Below, piece after piece: positions 7,728 to 16,881 of a DNA stretch of 41,364 nt. The position numbers and the translations under genes are program-made. Numbering within the stretch: position 1 is the stretch's first letter; each line of letters opens with the position of its first letter. Where the stretch lies: IMG/VR virus record IMGVR_UViG_3300030331_003482, positions 1-41,364 of that record; one strand, 5' to 3'. A model generated the notes under the pieces. It was not told the DNA's origin and ran no database searches. It worked only from the letters and a program-made list of their open reading frames with translations. The stretch is from a virus.

Positions 7728-8894
7728 ATGGCAGAAAAAAAAGAAGAGGTTGTAGAACAGTCGTCTGAACAAACTAAAGTTGAAGAAACTAAAGTTGAAG
7801 AAACGCCTGTTGAAGAACCTAAAAAAGATACTGGCTTCCAGGAAGACGGTACTTACAAAGTAGACTTTAATCAACAAGAAGAAAATGAAAAAGAAAAAGT
7901 TGATGGTAAAGTAAATATAGAGCCTGTTGAAGAAGAAAAACAGGAAGAAATAAAAGAAGAGTTAGTGCTTGAAGAAGTAACTAATGAAGAAGAGCAACCT
8001 GAAACTACTGAAGAAGTAGTAGAAGAAGAGGTTGAAGAAAAAATTGAAGAAAAAACTCCAGAAGTGGAACTACCAGAGAACATACAAAAAGTCGTAGACT
8101 TTATGAATGAGACTGGTGGAACGTTAGAGGACTACGTTCGCCTCAACGCGGATTACTCAAATGTAGATAACGAAGCACTCTTGCGAGAGTACTACAAATC
8201 TACAAAACCTCATTTGTCTTCAGAAGAAGTTAATTTTATGTTAGAAGATAATTTTAGCTACAACGAAGAGACAGATGAACCAAGGGACGTAAAGCGAAAA
8301 AAGCTTGCTTATAAAGAAGCGGTTGCACAAGCTAAAAACCATTTGGAAGGTTTGAAGAGCAAATATTACCAAGAAGTCAAGTTGGGTTCAAGGTTAGCTC
8401 CAGAACAACAAAAGGCTATAGATTTTTTCAATCGTTATAATGATGAGCAAGTTAAGGTTGAAGAGCTAAACGCAAAACAACAAAAACACTTTAATAAAGA
8501 AACTGATAAAGTATTTAATGAGAACTTCAAAGGTTTTGATTTTCAAGTTGGGGACAAAAAATATCGTTACAACGTTAAAGATGCTACGCAAACTAGAGAA
8601 GCTCAAAGTGATGTAGTAAAAGCTTTTAGTGGATTTATAAGTAAAGAGAATTTACTTCAAGATGCTAAAGGTTATCACAAGGCTTTGTTTGCAGCGCGTA
8701 ACGCTGATGCTTTAGCAAATCATTTTTACGAACAAGGTAAAGCCGATGCTGTAAAGCAAATGACCAGTGAAGCTAAAAACATTAATGTTAATAGACAAAC
8801 TTCAGATGGTCAGGTTAAAATCGGTAACCAAAAAATGAGAGTTATAAGCGGCGATAATAGTTCTAACCAAAAATTTCGACTTAAAAATTATTAA
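7728..8894 (+). CDS. Capsid scaffolding protein
   Basis: 388 residues. Residues 1-~115 are extremely acidic (Glu/Val/Lys repeats such as EETKVEE), probably disordered. Residues ~120-330 are helical and charged, and the C-terminus is basic (MRVISGD, then QKFRLKNY). An acidic disordered region, a helical core and a small basic end is the usual scaffold architecture, and the gene sits between portal and major capsid protein. The scaffold drives prohead assembly and leaves or is cleaved before packaging. A short section near 8085-8215 has CTC, CGC and CGA codons unlike its surroundings. No protease motif was seen, so a protease-scaffold fusion is unlikely. Confidence 0.75.
   Translation: MAEKKEEVVEQSSEQTKVEETKVEETPVEEPKKDTGFQEDGTYKVDFNQQEENEKEKVDGKVNIEPVEEEKQEEIKEELVLEEVTNEEEQPETTEEVVEEEVEEKIEEKTPEVELPENIQKVVDFMNETGGTLEDYVRLNADYSNVDNEALLREYYKSTKPHLSSEEVNFMLEDNFSYNEETDEPRDVKRKKLAYKEAVAQAKNHLEGLKSKYYQEVKLGSRLAPEQQKAIDFFNRYNDEQVKVEELNAKQQKHFNKETDKVFNENFKGFDFQVGDKKYRYNVKDATQTREAQSDVVKAFSGFISKENLLQDAKGYHKALFAARNADALANHFYEQGKADAVKQMTSEAKNINVNRQTSDGQVKIGNQKMRVISGDNSSNQKFRLKNY
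7773..7802 (+). repeat. Two-copy 15-base tandem repeat in the scaffold gene
   Basis: ACTAAAGTTGAAGAA occurs twice in direct succession (7773-7787 and 7788-7802), encoding T-K-V-E-E twice in the acidic N-terminal region. The frame is kept, so the number of copies could vary without breaking the protein. Confidence 0.8.
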
Positions 8895-8922
8895 ACAAGT
8901 TAAACATTAAAAATTAAAAATT

Positions 8923-10365
8923 ATGGCAAACGTAAGTTTTTCTGGCCCACCGCAGGCCAGTTTGTTAAGCCCTGCTTATCAAAAAATGACGTTGGCGTCT
9001 AATTATTTAGACATCCAAAACAACGGGTGGACACAACAGTATCTACCTGAATTATACGAGCAAGAAGTAGATAGATATGGTAATAGAACTATATCTGGAT
9101 TTCTAGCTATGTTAAGTGCTGAAATGCCTTTACAGTCTGATCAAGTAATTTGGTCTGAACAAGGTAGGTTGCACTTAGCTTATAAAGCAACAATCAACTG
9201 TACAACTGGTGCTGTCACTTCTATTAAAAATATAGATGACAATAACTTAGCTGAAGCACACGCTGTAAGAAAAGGTGCTACTGTAGTAGCTTCTATTACT
9301 GGTGCAGGAGGTACTAAAGTATGCAAAGCAATAGTTGAAGAAGGTATTGAAACATCAACAACTGCTTTAAAACTAAGACCGTATGGTGCTCAAAACTTTG
9401 ACGACTTAGCAACATTAACTGGTAGTGATACTGCTGTAGCAATTAACTTCTTTGTTTATGGTTCTGAGTTTGACAAAGGTACAGATACTATGCAAAACTC
9501 TATAGAGCCTACATTTAAAACTTTTACTAATCAACCAATGATCATCAAAGATCACTTTGAAATCAATGGTTCTGATACTGCTCAAATCGGTTGGATTGAA
9601 GTAGCTGGTGAAAGTGGACAAGGTGGTTACTTATGGTACTTAAAATCTTCAGGTGATACTAGAACTAGATTCAATGATTACATGGAGATGACAATGGTTG
9701 AAGCTGAAAAAGCTGCTGTATCTAACACAGCTACTGCAAACTCTGAAGTAGGTGTTGCAGGTTCTGAAGGTTTATTCTCTGCTATTGAAAACAGAGGTAT
9801 TGTAGCTACTAACTTAGTAGATACTAAAACTGATGCTTTAGCAGATTTTGATAGCCTTTTAGCTGAATTAGACAAGCAAGGAGCTATTGAAGAAAATATG
9901 CTTTACTTAGACAGATCATCTAATCTAGTATTTGATGACATGTTAGCTGAAATTTCTGTTGGATCACAAGGTGGTACTGCTTATGGAGTATTTGAAAACT
10001 CTGAAGACATGGCACTTAACTTAGGTTTCACAGGTTTTAGAAGAGGTTCTTATGACTTCTACAAAACTGATTGGAAATATCTAAATGATCCTTCAACTAG
10101 AGGTTTAATATCAGACATTAAAGGAGTTTTAATTCCTGCTGGTACTTCTAGTGTATATGATCAGCAAGTAGGTGCTAATGTAAGAAAACCTTTCTTACAC
10201 GTCAGATATAGAGCAGGTCAAGCAGATGATAGAAAATTAAAGTCTTGGGTTACTGGATCAGTTGGTGGACCAACTAGTAACAGTATCGATAAGATGGAAA
10301 TACACTATCTATCTGAAAGATGTTTAGTAGTACAAGCTGCAAACAACTTTGCATTATTAAAATAA
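8923..10365 (+). CDS. Major capsid protein
   Basis: 480 residues, directly after the scaffold gene and followed by the strongest terminator of the window, as expected for the most abundant virion protein. The N-terminal segment (SPAYQKMTLASNYLDIQNNG, then LPELYEQEVDRYGNRTISGF) is a helical arm; the rest alternates strands and helices with many Gly, Thr and Asp. An HK97-type fold is the expectation from its place after portal and scaffold, but I cannot prove it from the sequence. The leader is very A-rich (AAAAATTAAAAATT) with no Shine-Dalgarno box. Confidence 0.85.
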   Translation: MANVSFSGPPQASLLSPAYQKMTLASNYLDIQNNGWTQQYLPELYEQEVDRYGNRTISGFLAMLSAEMPLQSDQVIWSEQGRLHLAYKATINCTTGAVTSIKNIDDNNLAEAHAVRKGATVVASITGAGGTKVCKAIVEEGIETSTTALKLRPYGAQNFDDLATLTGSDTAVAINFFVYGSEFDKGTDTMQNSIEPTFKTFTNQPMIIKDHFEINGSDTAQIGWIEVAGESGQGGYLWYLKSSGDTRTRFNDYMEMTMVEAEKAAVSNTATANSEVGVAGSEGLFSAIENRGIVATNLVDTKTDALADFDSLLAELDKQGAIEENMLYLDRSSNLVFDDMLAEISVGSQGGTAYGVFENSEDMALNLGFTGFRRGSYDFYKTDWKYLNDPSTRGLISDIKGVLIPAGTSSVYDQQVGANVRKPFLHVRYRAGQADDRKLKSWVTGSVGGPTSNSIDKMEIHYLSERCLVVQAANNFALLK

Positions 10366-10385
10366 TTAATATTATTTTTTAAAGA

Positions 10386-10420
10386 GTTAGGCGCTTCGGC
10401 GCCTAGCACTTTATTTTTTT
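10386..10420 (+). terminator. Strong intrinsic terminator after the capsid gene
   Basis: TAGGCGC (10388-10394), loop TTCG and GCGCCTA (10399-10405) form a perfect GC-rich stem with the extra-stable UUCG tetraloop; a U-G pair and a G-C pair extend it to 10386-10407. A run of seven T (10414-10420) follows. It separates the head genes from the downstream neck and tail genes, which suggests either partial read-through or a new promoter before 10442. Confidence 0.9.
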
Positions 10421-10441
10421 AAACTTTTATTATATTATATC

Positions 10442-11200
10442 ATGGAAAAACAAAAAACAAAAAAACAAAAGCCCACGGAAAAGTGGCAAGTTAAAGATAG
10501 ATTATATGAGCTTATAGGTGAAGCAATACCTCCGGTTTATATGATGAAATCAAGAGGATTATACTGGTTTGATGAAGAAGCCGGTTATGAAAGAGAAATA
10601 AAGTATTGTAGAAACCAACAAACTGTATTTGTTGACGAAATGAAAGGACCACAAAGACTTGGTCATATTGTTTTTAGAAACGGAAACTTGTTTGTTGAAA
10701 AAGAACAAACTACATTACAAAAATTTCTTTCACTATACCACCCTGATTCAGGATCGGTATATAAAGAATTTGACGCAGACGTAAAAGCAGAAACAGATAT
10801 AGACATACTAGAGTTACAATTAGAAGCTATGAATTTAGTTAAAAATCTAGATGTTGATCACATGGAAGCAATATTAAGGTCAGAGATTGGAAATGACGTA
10901 TCTAGGATGACTTCTAAGGAGCTTAAACGTGATGCTTTTATATTTGCACAGAATAACCCACAATTGTTCTTAGAACTTGCTAATGATGAAAATATCAATA
11001 TTAGAAATATAGGTATAAAGTCTGTTGAGCAAGGTATAATTAAATTATCTAATGATCAAAGAACATTTAAATGGGGATCAACTGATAAAACATTATTTAA
11101 AGTACCATTTGATGAAAACCCATACTCAGCTTTAGCTGCGTATTTTAAAACTGATGACGGTATTGAAATTTTTAAAACAGTTGAGAAAAAACTAAAATAA
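10442..11200 (+). CDS. Probable virion or head-completion protein, unknown function
   Basis: 252 residues. It has a Lys-rich N-terminal ~15 residues, a beta-rich part to ~residue 90 (GLYWFDEEAGYEREIKYCRN, then GHIVFRNGNLFVEKEQTT) and a helical part ending in KTVEKKLK. No catalytic motif, signal peptide or membrane segment was seen. It lies between the major capsid gene and the neck genes, so a head-completion role, or replacement of a cement protein, is plausible. I recall similar proteins directly downstream of capsid genes in marine phage contigs, without known function. Confidence 0.65.
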   Translation: MEKQKTKKQKPTEKWQVKDRLYELIGEAIPPVYMMKSRGLYWFDEEAGYEREIKYCRNQQTVFVDEMKGPQRLGHIVFRNGNLFVEKEQTTLQKFLSLYHPDSGSVYKEFDADVKAETDIDILELQLEAMNLVKNLDVDHMEAILRSEIGNDVSRMTSKELKRDAFIFAQNNPQLFLELANDENINIRNIGIKSVEQGIIKLSNDQRTFKWGSTDKTLFKVPFDENPYSALAAYFKTDDGIEIFKTVEKKLK

Positions 11201-11206
11201 ATCATT

Positions 11207-11237
11207 TATAGAGTGGTCATCTCTATAGGTGACCACT
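11207..11237 (+). promoter_or_regulatory. Overlapping alternative hairpins upstream of a neck gene
   Basis: In the 56-base gap before the ATG at 11257, AGTGGTCA (11212-11219) pairs perfectly with TGACCACT (11230-11237). TATAGAG (11207-11213) also pairs perfectly with CTCTATA (11221-11227). The helices share bases 11212-11213 and interleave, so they are mutually exclusive as full helices. No T-run follows, which argues against a simple terminator. It could be an RNA switch, a processing site or a protein-binding site affecting the next gene. Confidence 0.5.
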
Positions 11238-11256
11238 ACTATAAAAAAAAGAAATT

Positions 11257-12297
11257 ATGGCGATTAACGTAAATAAAGTATATAAGTCTGTTTTATCAAT
11301 ACTAAACAAGGAGCAGAGAGGTTATTTAACGCCTGCAGAGTTTAACAATTTAGCTAGACAGGCACAATTAGAATTAGTAGATAAATTATTTTATCAATAC
11401 AATAAGTTTTTAAATATTGAAAACGTTAACCGTACAAACGAAGGCTATGCTGATTTAGCGCAAAAGATAGAAGAACAAATCGATATTCATTTTGCTCAAT
11501 CAACTATATCAAGTAACACGTTGGTTATAGGACCAGGCGGTGTTAATGATTTATACAAAACTATTGGCGTTTATAGAACGTCAAAAAATTCAGATTTAAA
11601 TGGACAAAACATTTTGTTTGAAACAGAAGTAGAAAAAGTAGAAAAATCAAAAGCAGTTTATTTGAACTCTTCTCCATTAACTGCTCCATCAAAAGACTTT
11701 CCAGTCTATTATCAAAATCACGCTACAATAATAACTATACCTGCTGATGCTAACGCAACAGAAGTTATAAGATATATAAAAAGACCTGCTAACCCAAGGT
11801 TTGGCTATACATTAAATGCTAATTATGGTATTGAGGTGTATGATGACTTAACTTTTGTAAATGGTGGTTTGATAAATAACAAAACATTAGCTAGCACAGC
11901 TGCTAACTATACAGAGAGTGGATCATACACTAATGGTACTTATACAACATTTACAACAAGCGGTAGTGGTACCGGAGCTTCATTGACATTAACTGTAGCT
12001 GGCAACGATCCAACAACATTAGTAGTTGGTAATGCTGGTAGTGGTTATAAAGTTGGTGATACAATAACATTTAGTGGTGTAGGTGGTAGTGGTACTATAG
12101 TATACACTATAAAAGCTGGTGATACATTTGATAGTAGCACTAGAGGTTCAACGGACTTTGAATTACATTTATCACAAGAAACAGAATTAATAATAAGTAT
12201 TTTGGCTTATGCTGGATTTATATTAAAAGATCCTAGTATAGTTCAAAGTGCTGTTCAGATAGGTCAAGGATCTGAAATGACAAAACAACAACAATAA
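11257..12297 (+). CDS. Neck/head-tail connector protein candidate
   Basis: 346 residues. Residues 1-~70 are helical (NKVYKSVLSILNKEQRGYLT, then PAEFNNLARQAQLELVD) and match an opening I recall in marine phage virion proteins near the neck genes. Residues ~225-290 are a Gly/Thr/Ser-rich beta insert containing GNAGSGYKVGDTITFSGVGG, a motif repeated in many phage adhesin or structural inserts. The final ~45 residues return to helix. It would act at the connector between portal and tail. The Gly-rich insert interrupts an otherwise compact protein and may be surface-exposed. Confidence 0.6.
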   Translation: MAINVNKVYKSVLSILNKEQRGYLTPAEFNNLARQAQLELVDKLFYQYNKFLNIENVNRTNEGYADLAQKIEEQIDIHFAQSTISSNTLVIGPGGVNDLYKTIGVYRTSKNSDLNGQNILFETEVEKVEKSKAVYLNSSPLTAPSKDFPVYYQNHATIITIPADANATEVIRYIKRPANPRFGYTLNANYGIEVYDDLTFVNGGLINNKTLASTAANYTESGSYTNGTYTTFTTSGSGTGASLTLTVAGNDPTTLVVGNAGSGYKVGDTITFSGVGGSGTIVYTIKAGDTFDSSTRGSTDFELHLSQETELIISILAYAGFILKDPSIVQSAVQIGQGSEMTKQQQ

Positions 12298-12298
12298 T

Positions 12299-13408
12299 AT
12301 GGGATTACTAGGAACAACAAACGCTGAAAATTATTATACCTCAAGTCAAAAGTTTACAACGAGTACGTCACAAGCTTCTAGTGGAGACTATGTACTTACT
12401 GTAAGTAACTTACCTGCAGATGAAGATGCTTTTATTGTTTTTGTAAACGGAACTGAAGTTGGTAGAGATAAATACACTTTTCCAAAAACTAATACAAATA
12501 ATACAATAAACTTTACATCAAACTTACCAGTTGCTGGCGATACTGTTTTAGTTAAATTTACTGATAGAAAATTAGGTGATTATAGATATATAAATCTTGT
12601 TGATATTATAAACAATTTTATGTACGGTTATACAGGTGATGGTAAAGTTATTAATAAAGCAAAAAGATCTGATATATTATTTCACGCAAAAAGAGGTATA
12701 CAAGAGTTTGCTTACGATATATCAAGAGTTGAAAAAATACAAGAAGTAGAAGTTGGACCTGATCTGACCGTAGCTATGCCTCAAGATTATGTGAATTATA
12801 TTATGCTATCATGGGTTGATACTTCTGGACTTGAACACCCAATATTTCCAGCTGAATATACATCAAGACCAAGTGAGTCTATAGCTCAAGACGCTAATGG
12901 AGATTACTTATTTACAAGCCAAGGTGATACTATCACTCAAACAAGATTTAAAGATTTTGATTTAAACTTATATTCAGGTAACTTAGCTAATGATGATTAT
13001 TATTTATTTACACATTATGTTTCAAATAGAATATATAACAGAAGCGGTAGATATGGTATTGATCCAGTTAAAGCTAATTTTAATGGAGTATTCGTTGTTG
13101 ATGAAGCAAATGGTCAGTTTGGTTTTAGTAATGATCTATCTGGTAGAATAATAAATATAAAATATGTATCTGATGGTTTAGCAACTGATTCAGAAATGAA
13201 AATACATAAGTTAGCTGAAGATGCTATTTATAAATATATTTATCATGCTGTTTTATCTACAAAATTAGGTGTTCCTGAATACCAAGTTATGAGAGCTAAA
13301 AGAGATAGAAGAGCTGCTATGAGAAACGCAAAGCTTAGATTATCTGATTTAAATATAAAAGAGCTTACCAATATAATGAAAGGTAAAGCTAAACATATTA
13401 AACATTAA
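12299..13408 (+). CDS. Neck/tail adaptor protein candidate
   Basis: 369 residues, starting one base after the previous stop. Residues ~25-90 look like a small beta-sandwich (SGDYVLTVSNLPADEDAFIV, ending DTVLVKFTDRK). The remainder mixes helices and strands, including a helical C-terminal segment (KIHKLAEDAIYKYIYHAVLS) and a very basic end. Position between the connector candidate and the stabilisation protein suggests a gp8/gp11-like adaptor or tail-tube role in a short tail. No enzymatic motif was found. The family assignment is weak; virion location is well supported by context. Confidence 0.6.
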   Translation: MGLLGTTNAENYYTSSQKFTTSTSQASSGDYVLTVSNLPADEDAFIVFVNGTEVGRDKYTFPKTNTNNTINFTSNLPVAGDTVLVKFTDRKLGDYRYINLVDIINNFMYGYTGDGKVINKAKRSDILFHAKRGIQEFAYDISRVEKIQEVEVGPDLTVAMPQDYVNYIMLSWVDTSGLEHPIFPAEYTSRPSESIAQDANGDYLFTSQGDTITQTRFKDFDLNLYSGNLANDDYYLFTHYVSNRIYNRSGRYGIDPVKANFNGVFVVDEANGQFGFSNDLSGRIINIKYVSDGLATDSEMKIHKLAEDAIYKYIYHAVLSTKLGVPEYQVMRAKRDRRAAMRNAKLRLSDLNIKELTNIMKGKAKHIKH

Positions 13409-13412
13409 TTAA

Positions 13413-16400
13413 ATGCCAGAAATAAAAAATAACTTTCTAAAGGGGAAGATGAACAAAGACCTCGATGAGAGACTTATACAAAAAGGTGAATATAGAGAAG
13501 CTCAAAACGTAAATATTATAGAATCAGAATCATCTGATGCTAGCGCTATAGAAAATATAAAAGGTAATGTTGCTAAAAATGTTTTAGCATCAATATCAGG
13601 TTCTCCAGAAGTTATAGGTTTTGTGCCTGACGTTAAAAATAAAAAAATATATTACTTTGTAACTAATTTTAGTGGAGGTAATAATTTTAATGATAATATA
13701 AGAAATATAGATAGAAGCACGTCGGCTGTTTGTAAAATAATACAATACGATACTAGTATACAACAGAACACTGTTCTTTTAGAAGGCAGTTTTTTAAATT
13801 TTAGTAAAAATCATTTAATAACTGGAGCGCAAGTTATAGATGATTTATTATTTTTTACAGATGATTATAACCAACCTAGAAGAATTAATGTTAAAAGATG
13901 TGTAGAAAGTAACTCAACAACCTACTACACTACTGAAGATGAAATAAGTATAGCTAAATATGCACCTTACACGCCTATACGGTTAGTAAACACAAATGGT
14001 GTTTGGGCTAATAGTAATAGCGTTTCATCAAATGTTGCTGCTGATAAAACTAATCAAAATATAAAATCAGATTATTTAAGAGAAAATTTTGTTAGATTTT
14101 CATATAGATATAAATATGAAGATGGAGAATATTCTTTGTTTGCACCGTTTACACAAATAGTTTTTGAACCTTTAAACAATGGTGAAATAAAAACACAAGA
14201 TGGTCAAAGAAACTCTACAACTAACGAGCCTAATGTTCCTATAAGCGCTCAAGATATTTTAAAGAAAACAAAAGTTGATTTGATGCAAAACGCTATCAAC
14301 AAGGTTATACTAAGAATACCTGTTCCTAATGCTGATGAAAGAGGACATACAACTGATGATTTTCAAAATCAATATACTAATCCATATAAAATATCTGAAA
14401 TACAAATAGTATTAAAAGAAGCAGATAGCAGAGCAATAAAAGTTGTTAAAAATATAAAAATAAGTGATACTAGTAATATATTTGAAACGTATACTATAAA
14501 GCCTAAAAGTGATGGTTCAACAACTTATTTTAGGCAAGTGTTAAAGCATATTTACAGATCAGAAAAACCTTTTCAAGTTTTACCAGAAGATCAAACTACA
14601 AGAGTTTATGATCAAGTACCTTTATTAGCTAAATCATTAGAAATAGTAGGTAATAGAGTTGTTTTTGGTAATTATGTAGAAAACTATGAGTTTCCTAAAG
14701 ATCAAGGTGGTAAAAAAGGTATGAACTACTTTGTTGGTTTATCAACAGCTAAATCAGATGTTGAACATAACAAAACTTTTGGTTTATTGCAAAACACATT
14801 TAATGCGTATAGACATCATAATATAAAGCAAAGAAGAACTTATCAAGTAGGTATTGTTTTTGCAGATAAATTTGGTAGGCAATCACCTGTAGTACTTTCG
14901 TCACATAGTGGTAATATAACAGACACATTTACAGTTGGACCTGACGTTGAAGATAAAAAAGCAAAATTTAACAGTAACACTTATAGTTGGAGCTCAAATA
15001 GAGTTGCTTATGGTCAAGCTTTACAAATAGATTTTCAAGATCCGGTTTTATTTGAAAACGTAAAAGACCTTTACAACGGTAACAAAGCAAGTGCTGATTA
15101 TAATCCACATGGATGGTATTCATATAGAATTGTTGTAAAACAAACAGAGCAAGAGTATGATAATGTTTACGGTAATTACGCTGCTAACTCATGGAGTAAC
15201 GTTGGAACAACAGAAACAAGGTTTGATGATAATGGTAACATAAGTAACACAGGATCAAACTCACAGATAATTGATGGTAGGCAAGACTTAACAGCTGGCG
15301 GTAGATCTTGGTTTACTCTATATGGTGATAATATAAACAAAGTGCCTAGAAACCCATCAGAACAAGATTTTACAAGAGAAGGTATATCAGGATCAGATGC
15401 TACGTTGTACCCTAAAGTAATACCACAAGATGGTGCTGGAAAATCAAAAATGGGTGATGTTAATCAAGAACCTGTAGATGTTATAAGTATTGGTACTGCT
15501 ATAGAACAAGGTTTATTTTCTGACAATCCCATAATAAAACCAACTACATTAAGCTTAGCTAACAAACCAAGAATATATAACTTTGTATATGGTAAAGACA
15601 GAAACCCTTTGGTTGCAGAATTACCTAATTTAAAAGTAGAACCAGTTGGTATTGATAATATAGACATTGATGTAACACAGTCAAATAGTAACACTACCGA
15701 TACACCTATTGGTTATCCAACAGATGGTAATATTGGTATAGGAGAAAACCCTCAATTTGGATCAGAAGGTTTAATGGTTTTTGAAACAAAACCTTTTGAA
15801 TCTAAAATAGATATTTTTTATGAAAGTGGTACTTGTGGTTTAGTTCAAGATCTTGATGATCAGTTAGAGGTTACGGAAAATACAGCTAATCCAGATGATA
15901 TTGAAATAAGTCCAGCTAATGGACAGTTTCCTGAATCAACTGCTATTGGTGGTACTGTTGTAACTGTTTCTGCTGATGATAACACAGGTTCTTCAAATTT
16001 AAGTTTTGCAATACAAAGCGCGTCAACAGGTAACGGTCAAGATGTTACAAGTAGATTTAATATAAACTCAAACACTGGTGTTGTTACTTTAGCAGGTGGT
16101 TTTAGAAGAACAGATACTACTGCTGATACAATAACTTTAAATGTTGCTGTTTCAGATCCTGACGCTGGAACTGCTTACTCAGCAAAAACATTAACTGTTA
16201 TGAACTCAGCGCCAACATCAACAGGTCCTTCTAGTGTTAATATACCTAACAATGCTGGTAATAATTATACTGTAGCAACTCTTACTATTAAAAACGGAAC
16301 TACAATAACTAGCGAAGATCACATTGGTTTATCTGTAACCCACGTATTAGGAAATACTAATTTTAATAATTATTTTAATACATCTATATCAGGTAATATA

Positions 16401-16871
16401 CTAACTATTAAAACAACTTCTCAATGGACTGTTTCTAATGCTAACACGTTTTTTGGAAACTCAAGCTCAAATAGAACTATTACAATTACAATAAATGATG
16501 GCTTAAGTACTAATAACACAGTTACTGATACTGTACAAGTAAATCAACAAACTACATCAGTTACTGGTACCTTAGATATTGGTCAAAACATTTCTGTTTG
16601 TGGTTATTGTGGAGCCTCACCAGGAACTTTTTATGCCGTTGCAGGTAGCGGTACAACGCCGACTGTTGTTAACGGTGAACTTAGAGTACATGCTGGTAAC
16701 CAAATATTTACAAATGTTGGTTTAAGTAATACAGCTTCTGCTGGTGATTATTTTTATGAAAACGATAGCGCACAATTTCCTGACGAAGCTTATTATTGTG
16801 TTAGTATTAATAGTAGTGGTCAAGTAACGGCTGTAAATTTAACTGAAGAATGTGATGATAACCAAGGATAA
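13413..16871 (+). CDS. DNA-stabilisation/tail nozzle protein, first part, with Ig/cadherin-like C-terminus
   Basis: 1152 residues. The opening (NKDLDERLIQKGEYREAQNV) matches the start of packaged-DNA stabilisation proteins of podoviruses (P22 gp10-like), which plug the tail after packaging. Residues ~1-800 are rich in strands and Asn/Tyr as in a beta-propeller. Residues ~820-935 look like a cadherin-type fold (FNINSNTGVVTLAGG, then VAVSDPDAG); a second Ig-like unit follows, then a Cys-containing end (VCGYCGA, YYCVS, EECDD). The next gene continues the family pattern, so a function normally on one long chain seems shared between two proteins. The Ig-like modules may face outward and bind host surface sugars. 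Confidence 0.7.
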   Translation: MPEIKNNFLKGKMNKDLDERLIQKGEYREAQNVNIIESESSDASAIENIKGNVAKNVLASISGSPEVIGFVPDVKNKKIYYFVTNFSGGNNFNDNIRNIDRSTSAVCKIIQYDTSIQQNTVLLEGSFLNFSKNHLITGAQVIDDLLFFTDDYNQPRRINVKRCVESNSTTYYTTEDEISIAKYAPYTPIRLVNTNGVWANSNSVSSNVAADKTNQNIKSDYLRENFVRFSYRYKYEDGEYSLFAPFTQIVFEPLNNGEIKTQDGQRNSTTNEPNVPISAQDILKKTKVDLMQNAINKVILRIPVPNADERGHTTDDFQNQYTNPYKISEIQIVLKEADSRAIKVVKNIKISDTSNIFETYTIKPKSDGSTTYFRQVLKHIYRSEKPFQVLPEDQTTRVYDQVPLLAKSLEIVGNRVVFGNYVENYEFPKDQGGKKGMNYFVGLSTAKSDVEHNKTFGLLQNTFNAYRHHNIKQRRTYQVGIVFADKFGRQSPVVLSSHSGNITDTFTVGPDVEDKKAKFNSNTYSWSSNRVAYGQALQIDFQDPVLFENVKDLYNGNKASADYNPHGWYSYRIVVKQTEQEYDNVYGNYAANSWSNVGTTETRFDDNGNISNTGSNSQIIDGRQDLTAGGRSWFTLYGDNINKVPRNPSEQDFTREGISGSDATLYPKVIPQDGAGKSKMGDVNQEPVDVISIGTAIEQGLFSDNPIIKPTTLSLANKPRIYNFVYGKDRNPLVAELPNLKVEPVGIDNIDIDVTQSNSNTTDTPIGYPTDGNIGIGENPQFGSEGLMVFETKPFESKIDIFYESGTCGLVQDLDDQLEVTENTANPDDIEISPANGQFPESTAIGGTVVTVSADDNTGSSNLSFAIQSASTGNGQDVTSRFNINSNTGVVTLAGGFRRTDTTADTITLNVAVSDPDAGTAYSAKTLTVMNSAPTSTGPSSVNIPNNAGNNYTVATLTIKNGTTITSEDHIGLSVTHVLGNTNFNNYFNTSISGNILTIKTTSQWTVSNANTFFGNSSSNRTITITINDGLSTNNTVTDTVQVNQQTTSVTGTLDIGQNISVCGYCGASPGTFYAVAGSGTTPTVVNGELRVHAGNQIFTNVGLSNTASAGDYFYENDSAQFPDEAYYCVSINSSGQVTAVNLTEECDDNQG

Positions 16872-16881
16872 AATATAAAAT

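Noticed and set aside
11207-11237. H-type pseudoknot formed by both interleaved helices
   Set aside because: Linkers between the helices would be zero to two bases, too short to span stems of six to seven pairs, so alternative hairpins are more likely.
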